DNA of 64,000 nucleotides from Arthrobacter methylotrophus. GTDB lineage: Bacteria > Actinomycetota > Actinomycetes > Actinomycetales > Micrococcaceae. The translations under genes and the position numbers were made by a program. The notes beneath the pieces are model-generated. The model did no database searches, was not told the DNA's origin, and was given only the letters and a program-made list of their open reading frames with translations. Each line of letters begins with the position of its first letter. The stretch's first letter is position 1. The DNA lies in assembly GCF_039539965.1 (NCBI RefSeq), contig NZ_BAABED010000001.1:1240001-1304000 (forward strand), in the 5' to 3' direction. Shown here one piece after another: positions 28,882 through 37,988 of the stretch.

Positions 28882-29594
28882 TGTCGCCGGCAGGGACAAG
28901 GACGGCCGCTGGCACCCGGACCAAACAGCCCCCCGACTTTCCAACCCTGGACGTCGAACGGGGTTTTCTGGCCCCGGGAGTCACGCTTCTGGCCGGTGTC
29001 GACGAAGTGGGCCGTGGAGCCCTCGCCGGCCCGGTATCGGTGGGCATCGCCGTAGTCGATCTTCGGGACCACGGCTTGCTTGCGGACGTTCGCGACAGCA
29101 AGCTGCTCAAAGCTGTTGATCGTGAGCGCTTGGAACCGCTGGTTCGCGCGTGGGCGGTTGCCTCCGCAGTGGGCCACGCAAGTTCGGCAGAGATCGATGC
29201 GCTGGGAATCGTGGGCGCGCTACGCCTCGCGGGAACACGCGCCTGGTTCGAGATTCTTGCGACGGGTGTGCATCCTGACCTCGTCCTTCTCGATGGGAGC
29301 CACAACTGGCTCTCGCCACAAATTCAGGGTTCGTTATTCGACGCTGAGCCTTCCGGACCTGCCTGTGAGGCACCGGTTCATACCCGCGTGAAAGCGGACA
29401 TGAGCTGCCTCAGCGTCGCGGCCGCCAGCGTTCTCGCCAAGGTCGCAAGGGACCGCATCATGGTTGAGCTGCACGAGGAATATCCGGCCTTCGGCTGGAA
29501 CGAAAACAAAGGGTATGCCACGTTCTCGCACCGGGCTGCCATCCGTTCGTCCGGTCCCACGCGATACCACAGGACCAGCTGGAACCTGCTCTAG
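28878..29594 (+). CDS. rnhB: Ribonuclease HII
   Basis: Cuts RNA of RNA-DNA hybrids, including single ribonucleotides. Active-site DEVGRG with Asp42 and Glu43, a third aspartate in LVLLDGSHN and a fourth in KADMSC. The 238-residue length includes a basic N-terminal extension of about 30 residues. The ATG overlaps the lepB stop by four bases (ATGA), so it is coupled. The C-terminus ends [10 protein letters not shown], as in other actinobacterial RNases HII. Confidence 0.94.
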   Translation: MMSPAGTRTAAGTRTKQPPDFPTLDVERGFLAPGVTLLAGVDEVGRGALAGPVSVGIAVVDLRDHGLLADVRDSKLLKAVDRERLEPLVRAWAVASAVGHASSAEIDALGIVGALRLAGTRAWFEILATGVHPDLVLLDGSHNWLSPQIQGSLFDAEPSGPACEAPVHTRVKADMSCLSVAAASVLAKVARDRIMVELHEEYPAFGWNENKGYATFSHRAAIRSSGPTRYHRTSWNLL

Positions 29595-29671
29595 CTTCCG
29601 GCTTGGCTTGGGATCGGGCAGCCGGTTCGGGCGTGGCGGCGAGTCAGCGCTCCATGGTGCAAGATGGAACT

Positions 29672-30016
29672 ATGAGTGCCGAGGATCTTGAGAACTACGA
29701 AACCGACATGGAGCTGCAGCTCTACCGCGAATACCGCGACGTCGTTGGTTTGTTCAGCTACGTTGTCGAGACCGAGCGCCGGTTCTATCTGGCAAACCAC
29801 GTCGATTTGCAGGCGCGCAGCGCGGACGGCGAGGTCTATTTCGACCTGACGCTGCAGGACGCCTGGGTTTGGGACGTCTACCGCTCGGCGCGCTTTGTGA
29901 AGAACGTCCGCGTCATCACGTTCAAGGACGTCAACGTGGAAGAACTGCCGCGCAATGAGGAACTTTCCTTGCCGAAGGACGGCGATCTGGGCGATCTCGG
30001 CAACTTGGGCAACTAG
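29672..30016 (+). CDS. DUF2469 family protein
   Basis: A 114-residue conserved actinobacterial protein (DUF2469), always found between rnhB and yraN. Sequence MSAEDLENYETDMELQLYRE and VWDVYRSARFVKNVRVITFKDVNVEEL are family hallmarks. An added acidic tail (KDGDLGDLGNLGN) is repetitive. Its function is unknown; the context with rnhB and yraN hints at nucleic-acid metabolism. The start ATG at 29672 has GATGGAA upstream. Confidence 0.88.
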   Translation: MSAEDLENYETDMELQLYREYRDVVGLFSYVVETERRFYLANHVDLQARSADGEVYFDLTLQDAWVWDVYRSARFVKNVRVITFKDVNVEELPRNEELSLPKDGDLGDLGNLGN

Positions 30017-30128
30017 GAAGCACTTCCACTTTTCCTCCACACCGTCTCTTTGACTGAGTTTCCCACATAGCCAAACTGACCTCTGTCTTCGGGTTGCCCG
30101 TACCTCCAGGCTGGAACCGGAGGTGGTC

Positions 30129-30485
30129 ATGAAAGCCAAAGACTTGTTGGGACAGCACGGCGAAGCCCTGGCTGTTGGGTTTCTTGAGACCCAGGGAATG
30201 CGGATTGTGGACCGCAATTGGAGATGCTCCGAGGGCGAGATCGACATCGTGGCGCTCGACGGCGACACTCTGGTGATCGCCGAGGTCAAGACCCGGAAGA
30301 ACCTGGCTTACGGGCATCCTTTCGAAGCTGTTGGGGCGGCCAAGCTTGCGCGGCTGCACCGCTTGGCCCTGTCTTGGTGCCGTGATCACGAGCTGCGCGC
30401 CTCGCGGCGCCGGGTGGACGTCGTGGGAATCATCGACGACGGCGTGGGCGAACCAAGGCTCGAACACCTCCGGGGTGTGGGCTAG
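30129..30485 (+). CDS. YraN/UPF0102 family endonuclease-like protein
   Basis: A 118-residue protein of the restriction-endonuclease-like fold. Motifs: GQHGEALAVGFLE, NWRCSEGEIDIVALDGDTLVIAEVKTRK (the D-ExK core, with GEIDIV and EVK). Function unproven, with links to DNA processing through its neighbours comM and dprA. The ATG at 30129 has GGAGG six bases upstream, better than the GTG at 30123. The stop is followed directly by comM. Confidence 0.88.
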   Translation: MKAKDLLGQHGEALAVGFLETQGMRIVDRNWRCSEGEIDIVALDGDTLVIAEVKTRKNLAYGHPFEAVGAAKLARLHRLALSWCRDHELRASRRRVDVVGIIDDGVGEPRLEHLRGVG

Positions 30486-32024
30486 ATGGGCGTCGGACGA
30501 AGCTACTCGGTGGCGTTGCTGGGCCTGAACGGCTACATCGTGGAGGTCGAGGCAGACATTGGCCAGACTCTCCCGAACTTTGTGATCCTGGGCTTGCCCG
30601 ATGCCTCCCTTAACGAAGCCAAGGAACGTATTCGTTCTGCGGCCCAGAATTCCGGTATCCCGCTGAGCCGTCGGAAGATTACCGCCAATCTCATCCCGGC
30701 GTCGCTTCCGAAACGAGGCTCGGGGTTCGACCTCGCGATCACCATGGCAGTATTGCGCGCTGCTGGTGATATCCGTTCCACCGAAGGTGCCGTTTTCATC
30801 TCCGAGTTGGGACTGGATGGCAGGTTGAGACCGGTTCGCGGCATCCTGCCGGCGGTCATGGCGGCTGTTCAGGCAGGACACCACGAAATTGTGGTGGCCC
30901 AAGCGAACGTTGCCGAAGCAGGGTTGGTTCCCGGGGCGATGGTTCGTGGTTACAAGACCCTGGCCCGGCTTGCGTTTGATTTCGGAGCCGATCCCCAGGA
31001 CCTGGCCTTGGACTACGATCCCGCGGAAGGCACGGTTATGGACGGGGACACAGAAGCAGCCGTCGTCCCGGATCTTTGTGATGTTTCGGGTCAGGGGGAA
31101 GCACGCCGGGCCCTGGAGGTCGCGGCAGCCGGGGCGCACCATGTGTTGTTATGCGGTCCACCCGGTGCCGGCAAGACCATGCTCGCAGAACGGCTGCCGG
31201 GCCTCTTACCGGATTTGGGCGATCAAGAATCCATGGAGGTCACGGCGATCCATTCACTCTCGGCCGTCCATGTTGACTCGGTACAACTGTTGCGGCGTCC
31301 GCCGTTTGAGAATCCCCACCATAGCGCGACTGCCGCTGCCATCATCGGGGGTGGTTCCGGCCTGCCACGGCCTGGAGCGGCCTCACGGGCCCACCGGGGC
31401 GTCTTGTTCCTGGACGAGGCGCCCGAGTACGAACGAAGGGTCCTGGACGCTCTCCGGCAACCCTTGGAGAGCGGAGAGCTGGTCATTCATCGCTCGGCCG
31501 GTACAGCAGCATATCCGGCCCGCTTCCAACTGGTCCTCGCGGCGAATCCATGCCCGTGCGGGAAGGCTACCGGCAAGGGCCTAAATTGCACCTGTACCCC
31601 CGTGATGCGGCGGCGCTACTTCGGTCGGATTTCCGGGCCATTGCTGGATCGGGTCGACATCCAGCTCCAGGTGGAGCGTGTATCCCTCGCGGACTTCGGG
31701 CAATCCGGCGCGGAGGAAGACACAGCTACTGTCGGCGGGAGGGTCCATGCCGCCCGGTCGCGGCAACGTGAACGCCTGGCGAGTTTCGGGATGGAAACCA
31801 ACTCGCAGGTTCCCGGGCGTGTACTCCGCGGCGAGCTGCGCCTCCCCTCCGCGACGACGAAAATTCTGGACACCTCCCTGGAACGGGGAATCCTCACCGC
31901 GAGAGGCTACGACCGCGTCCTACGCCTCGCGTGGACGCTCGCGGACCTAGGCCATCGGGAACGGCCCGGTAGCGACGACATCGGGCAGGCCCTTGGCCTG
32001 AGGCAGGCGGTTGCGGCCGCATGA
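30486..32024 (+). CDS. comM: ComM/YifB-type Mg-chelatase-like AAA+ ATPase
   Basis: A 512-residue AAA+ helicase-like protein; in Gram-negatives ComM promotes branch migration during natural transformation. The N-terminal domain has the Lon-protease-like fold segment (ANLIPASLPKRGSGFDLAI); Walker A is GPPGAGKT at 224-231 and Walker B VLFLDEAPEY at 306-315. A cysteine cluster CPCGKATGKGLNCTC lies near 358-372. It directly follows yraN and overlaps the possible first start of dprA by ATGA. Confidence 0.92.
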   Translation: MGVGRSYSVALLGLNGYIVEVEADIGQTLPNFVILGLPDASLNEAKERIRSAAQNSGIPLSRRKITANLIPASLPKRGSGFDLAITMAVLRAAGDIRSTEGAVFISELGLDGRLRPVRGILPAVMAAVQAGHHEIVVAQANVAEAGLVPGAMVRGYKTLARLAFDFGADPQDLALDYDPAEGTVMDGDTEAAVVPDLCDVSGQGEARRALEVAAAGAHHVLLCGPPGAGKTMLAERLPGLLPDLGDQESMEVTAIHSLSAVHVDSVQLLRRPPFENPHHSATAAAIIGGGSGLPRPGAASRAHRGVLFLDEAPEYERRVLDALRQPLESGELVIHRSAGTAAYPARFQLVLAANPCPCGKATGKGLNCTCTPVMRRRYFGRISGPLLDRVDIQLQVERVSLADFGQSGAEEDTATVGGRVHAARSRQRERLASFGMETNSQVPGRVLRGELRLPSATTKILDTSLERGILTARGYDRVLRLAWTLADLGHRERPGSDDIGQALGLRQAVAAA

Positions 32025-32035
32025 AAGGAAACGCG

Positions 32036-33262
32036 ATGAATGAACTGGGCGGGCAGCTGCTCTCGGACGTTCAAGGTCGGACGCGAGAGCGCGTGGCCCG
32101 GGCCGCACTGTCACGGTTGATGGAGCCGCAAGACGCAGCAGGCCTCGCGTTGGTGCGGGCGGCTGGAGCCGTTGACGGTTTGAGGATAGCGACGGGTGAG
32201 CTCGAGCCCGGGCCGGAGCTTGAGAAGGAAGTGACATCACTCTTGGCTGACAACGGGATTTCCTCCGGCGGAGCAGGACTGGCTGCGGCCCTGCGTCGGT
32301 GGGCGCCACGGATTCCGGATCTCGCTCCGGAACGGGATCTTGCCACCATGCAACGCCTTGGTGGCCGGACGATCATCCCTGGGGACCCGACGTGGCCGGC
32401 TCAGTTGGCCGATCTGGGCCTCCACGAACCGTTGTGTTTGTGGTGGCGGGGAAACGAATTGGAGTTTCCCCCAGTGCGGCGTGTGGTAGCCCTTGTCGGC
32501 TCCAGGGACAGCACCAGTTACGGGGCTTCCGTCACGGGAGACCTCGCATATGGGTTGGGCCAGCGTGGGTACACCGTCGTGTCGGGAGGAGCGTACGGGA
32601 TTGATGCCCATGCACACCGCGGCGCTTTGACCGGCGGAACCACTGCCATCCCGACCATCGCGGTGATGGCCGGGGGAGTGGACAGGTACTACCCGTCCGG
32701 GAACGAGGACCTATTGCGGGCCGTTGCAAACCAAGGGGCGGTCATCGCGGAGGTTCCCCCGGGCTCGGCGCCCACCCGATATCGATTTCTTCAGCGGAAT
32801 CGCATCATTGCGGCGCTCGCTGCCGTGACCGTCGTGGTGGAGGCCCGCTGGCGGTCGGGTGCACTGAACACTGCTCACCATGCCGAATCCATCGGCCGGA
32901 CTGTCGCCGCGGTTCCGGGTTCCATCCACAGCGCCAACTCCGCGGGTTGCCATCGGCTCCTTCGGGACGGCGGGGCTGTTTGCGTCACGGACGTCGGAGA
33001 GATTGCCGAACTGGCGGGGTCCAGCGGTGAAGGGCTCGTCGAGGACAAGGGGGCGGCCGTCTCCGAGCACGATGGACTCACGCTCGAAGACCTGATCCTT
33101 TTGGATGCCCTACCTGTCCGCTCGACGACTTCGGTGGAGAAGCTCGCCGTGGTGGCGGGACTGAGTCCTGAGTCTGTTCGGGCGGGGCTTGGACGTCTCG
33201 GACTGCTCGGACTGGCGGTATCCGTGAGCGGCGCGTGGAAGCGGTCCGGGAAAAGCGGTTGA
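32036..33262 (+). CDS. dprA: DNA-processing protein DprA
   Basis: A 408-residue protein that binds single-stranded DNA and loads RecA during transformation. The Rossmann core has VALVGSRDSTSYG, VSGGAYGIDAHAHRGAL and the arginine-containing RFLQRNRIIAAL; a winged-helix C-terminus follows (DALPVRSTTSVEKLAVVAGL). The ATG at 32036 has AAAGGAA upstream; an ATG at 32021 overlaps the comM stop and would add five residues. It is in the yraN-comM-dprA-xerC set that is common even in actinobacteria without known competence. Confidence 0.92.
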   Translation: MNELGGQLLSDVQGRTRERVARAALSRLMEPQDAAGLALVRAAGAVDGLRIATGELEPGPELEKEVTSLLADNGISSGGAGLAAALRRWAPRIPDLAPERDLATMQRLGGRTIIPGDPTWPAQLADLGLHEPLCLWWRGNELEFPPVRRVVALVGSRDSTSYGASVTGDLAYGLGQRGYTVVSGGAYGIDAHAHRGALTGGTTAIPTIAVMAGGVDRYYPSGNEDLLRAVANQGAVIAEVPPGSAPTRYRFLQRNRIIAALAAVTVVVEARWRSGALNTAHHAESIGRTVAAVPGSIHSANSAGCHRLLRDGGAVCVTDVGEIAELAGSSGEGLVEDKGAAVSEHDGLTLEDLILLDALPVRSTTSVEKLAVVAGLSPESVRAGLGRLGLLGLAVSVSGAWKRSGKSG

Positions 33263-33366
33263 GTCATGTGAACAGGCACGGACGGAACGCGCCGAGATTG
33301 AACCTGATTCCACCCCTGAACGTGGCGATGCCATCCTTCGCTGGCCCCGGCTGGCAGAGTGGAAGG

Positions 33367-34293
33367 GTGCAAGAGAAAACGCTCCCCGAAGCACTCGCTG
33401 GGCCCCTTCAGGACTTCCGGCGCTACCTTGAAGGGGAACGAGCCAGGTCCTCCCACACTGTGAGGGCGTACATCGCAGACGTCGAGAACTTGCTGCATTT
33501 TGCCGTCGCCGAGGGCGTGGGGGAGATCGCAGCCTTGGAGCTGGGCACTCTACGTCGCTGGCTCGGAGCCCAGAGCGAAGCCGGGCGGTCCAGGGCAACG
33601 CTCGCCCGGCATGCAGCCACAGCCCGCGCATTCACCTCCTGGGCGCTGAGGGAAGAGCTGATCGTTTCGGACCCGGCTATTCGCCTCCAAGCCCCCAAAC
33701 GGGACCACACCCTCCCTGGAGTCCTTCATCAGCAACAGGTTTCCAGGATCTTCGAGAACCTGTCGGAGCGCGCCGCCGATGGTTCACCGATGCCGTTGCG
33801 AAACCGTGCCATCGTCGAATTGCTGTACGCCACCGGAATCCGCGTGGGCGAGCTCGCGGGCCTCGACATCGACGATCTGGATGTGGATCGCCGAACTCTT
33901 CGTGTGCTCGGCAAGGGGAACAAGGAACGTACGGTTCCGTACGGGGTCCCGGCTGCGCTCGCCGTCGACGACTGGCTTCGCCGTGGCCGGCCGCGACTCG
34001 CAACTGCGGGCAGCGGCCCGGCGCTCTTCCTCGGTTCGAGAGGCAGCCGAATCGATCAGCGCCAGGCGCGCAGCGTCGTCAACGAGCTCTTAACGGCCTT
34101 GGGGGATACATCGGCAACCGGACCCCACGCACTGCGTCACACAGCCGCCACCCATTTGCTCGACGGCGGGGCGGATCTACGTGCGGTTCAGGAGATACTG
34201 GGACACAGCAGCCTCGCGACAACCCAGATCTACACCCACGTGTCGGTGGACCGGCTTCGTAAGAGCTACCAACAAGCCCATCCCCGTGCTTAG
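33367..34293 (+). CDS. xerC: Tyrosine recombinase XerC
   Basis: Resolves chromosome dimers at dif with XerD. From the GTG at 33367 the protein is 308 residues. The SAM-like N-terminal domain covers about 10-100; the catalytic set is complete: Arg159, Lys183, His254, Arg257, His280 and Tyr289 (TQIYTH). The GTG fits the family N-terminus (EKTLPEALAGPLQDFRRYLEGERARS), although its ribosome site is poor and the frame is open further upstream. dprA ends 104 bp before. Confidence 0.9.
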   Translation: MQEKTLPEALAGPLQDFRRYLEGERARSSHTVRAYIADVENLLHFAVAEGVGEIAALELGTLRRWLGAQSEAGRSRATLARHAATARAFTSWALREELIVSDPAIRLQAPKRDHTLPGVLHQQQVSRIFENLSERAADGSPMPLRNRAIVELLYATGIRVGELAGLDIDDLDVDRRTLRVLGKGNKERTVPYGVPAALAVDDWLRRGRPRLATAGSGPALFLGSRGSRIDQRQARSVVNELLTALGDTSATGPHALRHTAATHLLDGGADLRAVQEILGHSSLATTQIYTHVSVDRLRKSYQQAHPRA

Positions 34294-34413
34294 GGCCCCC
34301 CGACCCCCGGAAACCGTGCATCCCGCCGAAGAGTCCCCGCGGGAGGAAACTCGCCTTCCGGGAATCGCACTGGCGTATTTCCGGTCTGTACGGCAAAATG
34401 AAAGCATTGCCGG

Positions 34414-34440
34414 GGAACTTTCAACCTAAACTTGAATGTT
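34414..34440 (+). promoter_or_regulatory. Candidate SigH/SigR-type stress promoter for the DUF3145 gene
   Basis: GGAAC (34414-34418), 19 bp, GTT (34438-34440) fits the GGAAT-N18/19-GTT pattern of actinobacterial thiol-stress ECF sigma factors. It is 121 bp before the ATG. A weaker housekeeping promoter is also possible in 34430-34470. Confidence 0.3.
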
Positions 34441-34560
34441 CTTCCGGCGTGGAAAAAATCATAGATAGGCAGGGAAACCGGAACAGCGCAGCACCGCACA
34501 GCAAACTTCATCCAGGCAGAGGTCGTTGGGGAAGACGTACCTACAGCTATGGAGGATGGA

Positions 34561-35064
34561 ATGTCTGTTGCTACAACCCGCGGTGTCTTGTTTGTGCATT
34601 CGGCCCCTACCGCGTTGTGCCCTCATGTTGAGTGGGCCATCGGATCGGTCGTGGACAAGCGAACCGATCTTGAGTGGACCCCTCAACCGGCCGCGCCCGG
34701 GATGTTCCGTGCCGAGCTCTCCTGGGTGGGAGTCCCGGGCACGGGTGCCCAATTGGCGTCCGCTTTGCGCGGGTGGGCGCATCTTCGCTACGAAGTCACC
34801 GAGGAGCCCAGCCAAGGCGTGGACGGTGCACGTTGGTCACACACGCCGGAGCTGGGTATTTTCCATGCCGTTACGGATGTCCACGGCAACATCATGGTGA
34901 CCGAGGACCGCATCCGCTACGCCTACGAGTCGGCGGCTGGGGCTCCGTCGGCTGTCTATCATGAGCTTTCCTTGGCGCTCGGCGAGGCCTGGGACGAAGA
35001 ACTCGAGCCCTTCCGGCATGCTGCGGAGGGCGCCCCTGTCCGCTGGCTCCACCAGGTCGGCTGA
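34561..35064 (+). CDS. DUF3145 family protein
   Basis: A 167-residue actinobacterial DUF3145 protein of unknown function. The family hallmarks are present: TTRGVLFVHSAPTALCPHVEWAIG near the N-terminus, LASALRGWAHLRYEVTEEPS in the middle and TPELGIFHAVTDVHGNIMVTEDRIR. There is no membrane segment. The ATG at 34561 has GGAGG five bases upstream. The gene is convergent with fabF, and a terminator lies between them. Confidence 0.88.
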   Translation: MSVATTRGVLFVHSAPTALCPHVEWAIGSVVDKRTDLEWTPQPAAPGMFRAELSWVGVPGTGAQLASALRGWAHLRYEVTEEPSQGVDGARWSHTPELGIFHAVTDVHGNIMVTEDRIRYAYESAAGAPSAVYHELSLALGEAWDEELEPFRHAAEGAPVRWLHQVG

Positions 35065-35117
35065 ACCTTGGCCGGCCCTCGTGCCGGAGCGAAGGGCCGA
35101 AAACGCTTTCCATAGCC

Positions 35118-35153
35118 AAGAGGAGGGCCTCACCTCAGTGAGACCCTCCTCTT
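35118..35153. terminator. Bidirectional terminator between DUF3145 and fabF
   Basis: AAGAGGAGGGCCTCA and TGAGACCCTCCTCTT pair with one internal mismatch across a 6-base loop (35133-35138). The AA and TT ends give short U-runs in either direction. Confidence 0.75.
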
Positions 35154-35197
35154 ATGCGTCAATGGTGCGGCGATTGCCGTCGAGCTGGCAGCAGTTG

Positions 35198-36433
35198 TCA
35201 GACGTTTCGGATAGCGATGACAGCGTTGTGGCCGCCGAAGCCGAAGGAGTTGCTCAGTGCAACGATGTCACCGGCAGGCAAAGTGCGCGCGGAAGTGACG
35301 ACGTCGAGCGGGATCTCCGGATCCTGGTTCTCAAGGTTGATGGTCAACGGAGCCTGGCGTTCGTAGACAGCGAGGACTGTCAGCACGGCTTCCACGGCCC
35401 CTGAGGCACCCAACAGGTGGCCCATCTGGGACTTGGTGGCAGAGACCGCCACATTGTCGACGTGGGCGCCCAAGGCAGCACGGAGCGCTGTGTACTCGGG
35501 CTTGTCACCGACGGGCGTGGACGTGGCGTGGGCGTTGACGTGCACAATGTCTTCCGCCTGGATGCGTGCATCGAACATGGCAGCCTTCAAGGCGCGGATA
35601 GCGCCCAGGCCCTCAGGGTCCGGGGCTGTGATGTGGTAGGCATCGGCCGTGACCGAAGTGCCGGCGAGTTCGGCATAGATGCGCGCACCGCGGGCGATGG
35701 CGTGCTCTTCGGCTTCCAGTACCAGGGCGCCGGCACCTTCGCCCATGACGAAGCCGTCGCGGTCGCGGTCGTAAGGGCGCGAAGCGTGCTCGGGATCGTC
35801 GTTGCGGCGGGAGAGGGCCTGCATTGAAGAGAACGCAGCGAGTGGCATCGGGTGGATGGCGGCTTCGGCGCCACCGCATACGACGACGTCGGCCTTGCCC
35901 GAGCGGATGAGATCGAGGCCTAGGTGCATGGCTTCGGTACCGGAAGCACACGCCGAAACCGGGGTGTGCGCACCGGCGCGGGCACCAAGGTCAAGGCTGA
36001 CCGCAGCTGCGACGCCGTTCGGCATGAGCATGGGGACCGTCATGGGCAGGACCCGGCGAGGGCCCTTTTCCCTCAGCGTGTCCCAAGCGTCCAGGAGCGT
36101 CCAGACGCCGCCGATACCCGTGGCGAAAGCCACGGCAAGGCGATCGTGGTCGATTTCGGTGATACCCGAATCTGCCCAGGCCTCTCGTGCGGCAATGACG
36201 CCGAACTGTGTGGACGGGTCCATGCGCTTGGCTTCAACGCGGCTCAGAACCTCAAGGGCCGGCGTCGAGCACCGGGCGGCAAAGTGGACCGGAAGGTCAT
36301 ACTTGGCAACCCACTCGTCTTCGAGCGTGTGGGCACCGGAGACCCCTTTGAGCGCGTTCTTCCACATCGTGGGGACGTCGCCGCCGATGGGCGTTGTGGC
36401 GCCCAGACCGGTTATGACTACTTTGCGTGCCAT
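35198..36433 (-). CDS. fabF: Beta-ketoacyl-ACP synthase II
   Basis: Elongates acyl-ACP with malonyl-ACP in type II fatty-acid synthesis. The 411-residue thiolase-fold enzyme has Cys162 in SACASGTEA, His302 in NAHATSTP, and Lys334 and His339 in KSQMGHLLGASG. It is last in the fabD-fabH-acpP-fabF order and separated from acpP by a 138-bp gap with a hairpin, so its expression may be tuned apart. GAGAG precedes the ATG. Confidence 0.95.
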   Translation of the reverse strand: MARKVVITGLGATTPIGGDVPTMWKNALKGVSGAHTLEDEWVAKYDLPVHFAARCSTPALEVLSRVEAKRMDPSTQFGVIAAREAWADSGITEIDHDRLAVAFATGIGGVWTLLDAWDTLREKGPRRVLPMTVPMLMPNGVAAAVSLDLGARAGAHTPVSACASGTEAMHLGLDLIRSGKADVVVCGGAEAAIHPMPLAAFSSMQALSRRNDDPEHASRPYDRDRDGFVMGEGAGALVLEAEEHAIARGARIYAELAGTSVTADAYHITAPDPEGLGAIRALKAAMFDARIQAEDIVHVNAHATSTPVGDKPEYTALRAALGAHVDNVAVSATKSQMGHLLGASGAVEAVLTVLAVYERQAPLTINLENQDPEIPLDVVTSARTLPAGDIVALSNSFGFGGHNAVIAIRNV

Positions 36434-36512
36434 GCGATCACTCTCTGTCGGATCAGCCCACCCATGTGCTGTTTACCGGGGAGGCAGGAGAAAACTTTGG
36501 GACATAAAGCAC

Positions 36513-36560
36513 CTGTGCCGGGCTTCGGATGCAACAGCTCGCACCCGAAGTCCGGCACAG
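36513..36560 (-). terminator. Hairpin between acpP and fabF
   Basis: CTGTGCCGGnCTTCGGG pairs with CCCGAAGnCCGGCACAG, a stem of about 16 bp around a loop of roughly 15 bases, 12 bp after the acpP stop. The U-run on the minus strand is weak (CTTTATG), so it may be a partial terminator or mRNA stabiliser that raises acpP over fabF. Confidence 0.6.
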
Positions 36561-36571
36561 TTGAGGCCAGG

Positions 36572-36817
36572 CTAGGCCTGTGCGTTCGAGATGAAGTTGA
36601 CGGCGTCGCCGACGGTCTTCAGGTTCTTGACCTCTTCGTCCGGGATGCGAACGCCGAACTTCTCTTCAGCGTTGACGACGATGGTCATCATGGAGATTGA
36701 GTCGATGTCCAGGTCCTCGGTGAAGGACTTGTCGAGCTCGACGGCTTCGGTGGCGAGGCCGGTCTCTTCGTTCACGATTTCAGCCAGGCCGGCCAGGATT
36801 TCTTCGTTGCTAGCCAT
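36572..36817 (-). CDS. acpP: Acyl carrier protein
   Basis: An 81-residue acidic ACP that carries growing fatty acyl chains. The phosphopantetheine serine is Ser40 in LDIDSISMM; the motif is DSI rather than the usual DSL. Lengths and helices fit AcpP. AGGAGCC is well placed before the ATG. It lies between fabH (109 bp gap) and fabF. A hairpin follows the stop codon. Confidence 0.96.
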   Translation of the reverse strand: MASNEEILAGLAEIVNEETGLATEAVELDKSFTEDLDIDSISMMTIVVNAEEKFGVRIPDEEVKNLKTVGDAVNFISNAQA

Positions 36818-36926
36818 TGTTGGCTCCTTTTCTTGTTGTGCCGGCTGCTGCCGGAAATGGGGGCAAACCGCGGATACGGCTTGGGTTTCAAAGCACTATT
36901 CAATTAGCAGGTCGAAGCGATCCGAA

Positions 36927-37988
36927 TTACGGAAGAACCACTACCTGGGCACCAAAGACCAAGCCGGCACCGAAGCCGATCTGCAAGGCCAGGCCGCCGC
37001 TGAGCCCGGGGTTCTCCTGCAGGAGACGGTGCGTGGCCAGCGGAATGGAAGCGGCGGAGGTGTTTCCGGCGTCGGCGATGTCGCGTGCAACCACCACTGT
37101 CTCGGGGAGCTTGAGTTTCTTGACCATTTCATCCACGATGCGCATGTTCGCCTGATGGGGGATGAAGGCAGCTAGGTCCGAGGCTTCAATCCCGGCGACG
37201 TCCAGTGCCTGCTGGGCCACCTTCGCCATTTCCCAGACTGCCCAGCGGAAGACCGTCTGGCCATCTTGGCGGAGCGTCGGCCAAACATCCTGCGCGGCCG
37301 AAATGATGGCCTGGTCGTCCGACTCGTCTGAATGGCGGGCAGTCTCGCCCAGCTTGCGGACCTCGTCGAGGGAATGCGTCATGCCGATCGCGTTCCATTT
37401 GCTGCCATCGGATCCCCAGACGGAGGGTCCGATGCCAGGGGTATCGGACGGGCCGATAATAACGGCTCCGGCACCGTCGCCGAGAAGGAAGGAAATGGTG
37501 CGTTCGTGGTTGTCGATGACGTCCGAGAGCTTTTCGGCGCCGATCACCAAGACGTATTCAGCCGCACCCGAGCGGACCAAGGCGTCGCCCTGCGCAATAC
37601 CGTAGCAGTAACCTGCACATGCCGCGGAGATGTCATACGCCGGTGCCGGCGTGGCGCCCAAGCGGTCGGTGAGTGCAGCTGCCGCGGAGGGCGTGGCATA
37701 CGGGTGCGTGACGGTGGAGACAATGACGGCACCTAGCTGGGACGCCTCGATGCCGGCGTGCTTGAGTGCCTCGCGGGCGGCTCCCTCGGCCATGTCGATG
37801 ACGCTGACATCGGCGGCGGCCCGGTGGCGGGTCACGATGCCGGTGCGCTGCCGTATCCACTCGTCCGAGGAATCGATCCATTGGCAAACGTCATCGTTTG
37901 TGACGATGACGTCCGGGCGGTATACCCCGATGCCGACGATGCGCGAGTATTCATTGGTTGGTGCTTGCTTGAGTACGGGGGCGCTCAT
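36927..37988 (-). CDS. fabH: Beta-ketoacyl-ACP synthase III
   Basis: Starts fatty-acid synthesis by condensing acyl-CoA primers with malonyl-ACP; in this group branched primers are usual. The 353-residue protein has the complete Cys124 (SAACAGY), His278 (IPHQANMRI) and Asn309 (AGNTSAAS) triad. The start ATG overlaps the fabD stop by four bases (37985-37988), so the two are coupled. Confidence 0.95.
   Translation of the reverse strand: MSAPVLKQAPTNEYSRIVGIGVYRPDVIVTNDDVCQWIDSSDEWIRQRTGIVTRHRAAADVSVIDMAEGAAREALKHAGIEASQLGAVIVSTVTHPYATPSAAAALTDRLGATPAPAYDISAACAGYCYGIAQGDALVRSGAAEYVLVIGAEKLSDVIDNHERTISFLLGDGAGAVIIGPSDTPGIGPSVWGSDGSKWNAIGMTHSLDEVRKLGETARHSDESDDQAIISAAQDVWPTLRQDGQTVFRWAVWEMAKVAQQALDVAGIEASDLAAFIPHQANMRIVDEMVKKLKLPETVVVARDIADAGNTSAASIPLATHRLLQENPGLSGGLALQIGFGAGLVFGAQVVVLP

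Noticed and set aside
34398..34631. A 77-codon frame between xerC and the DUF3145 gene
   Set aside because: It overlaps the DUF3145 start and has no conserved sequence. The region looks like promoter and leader.
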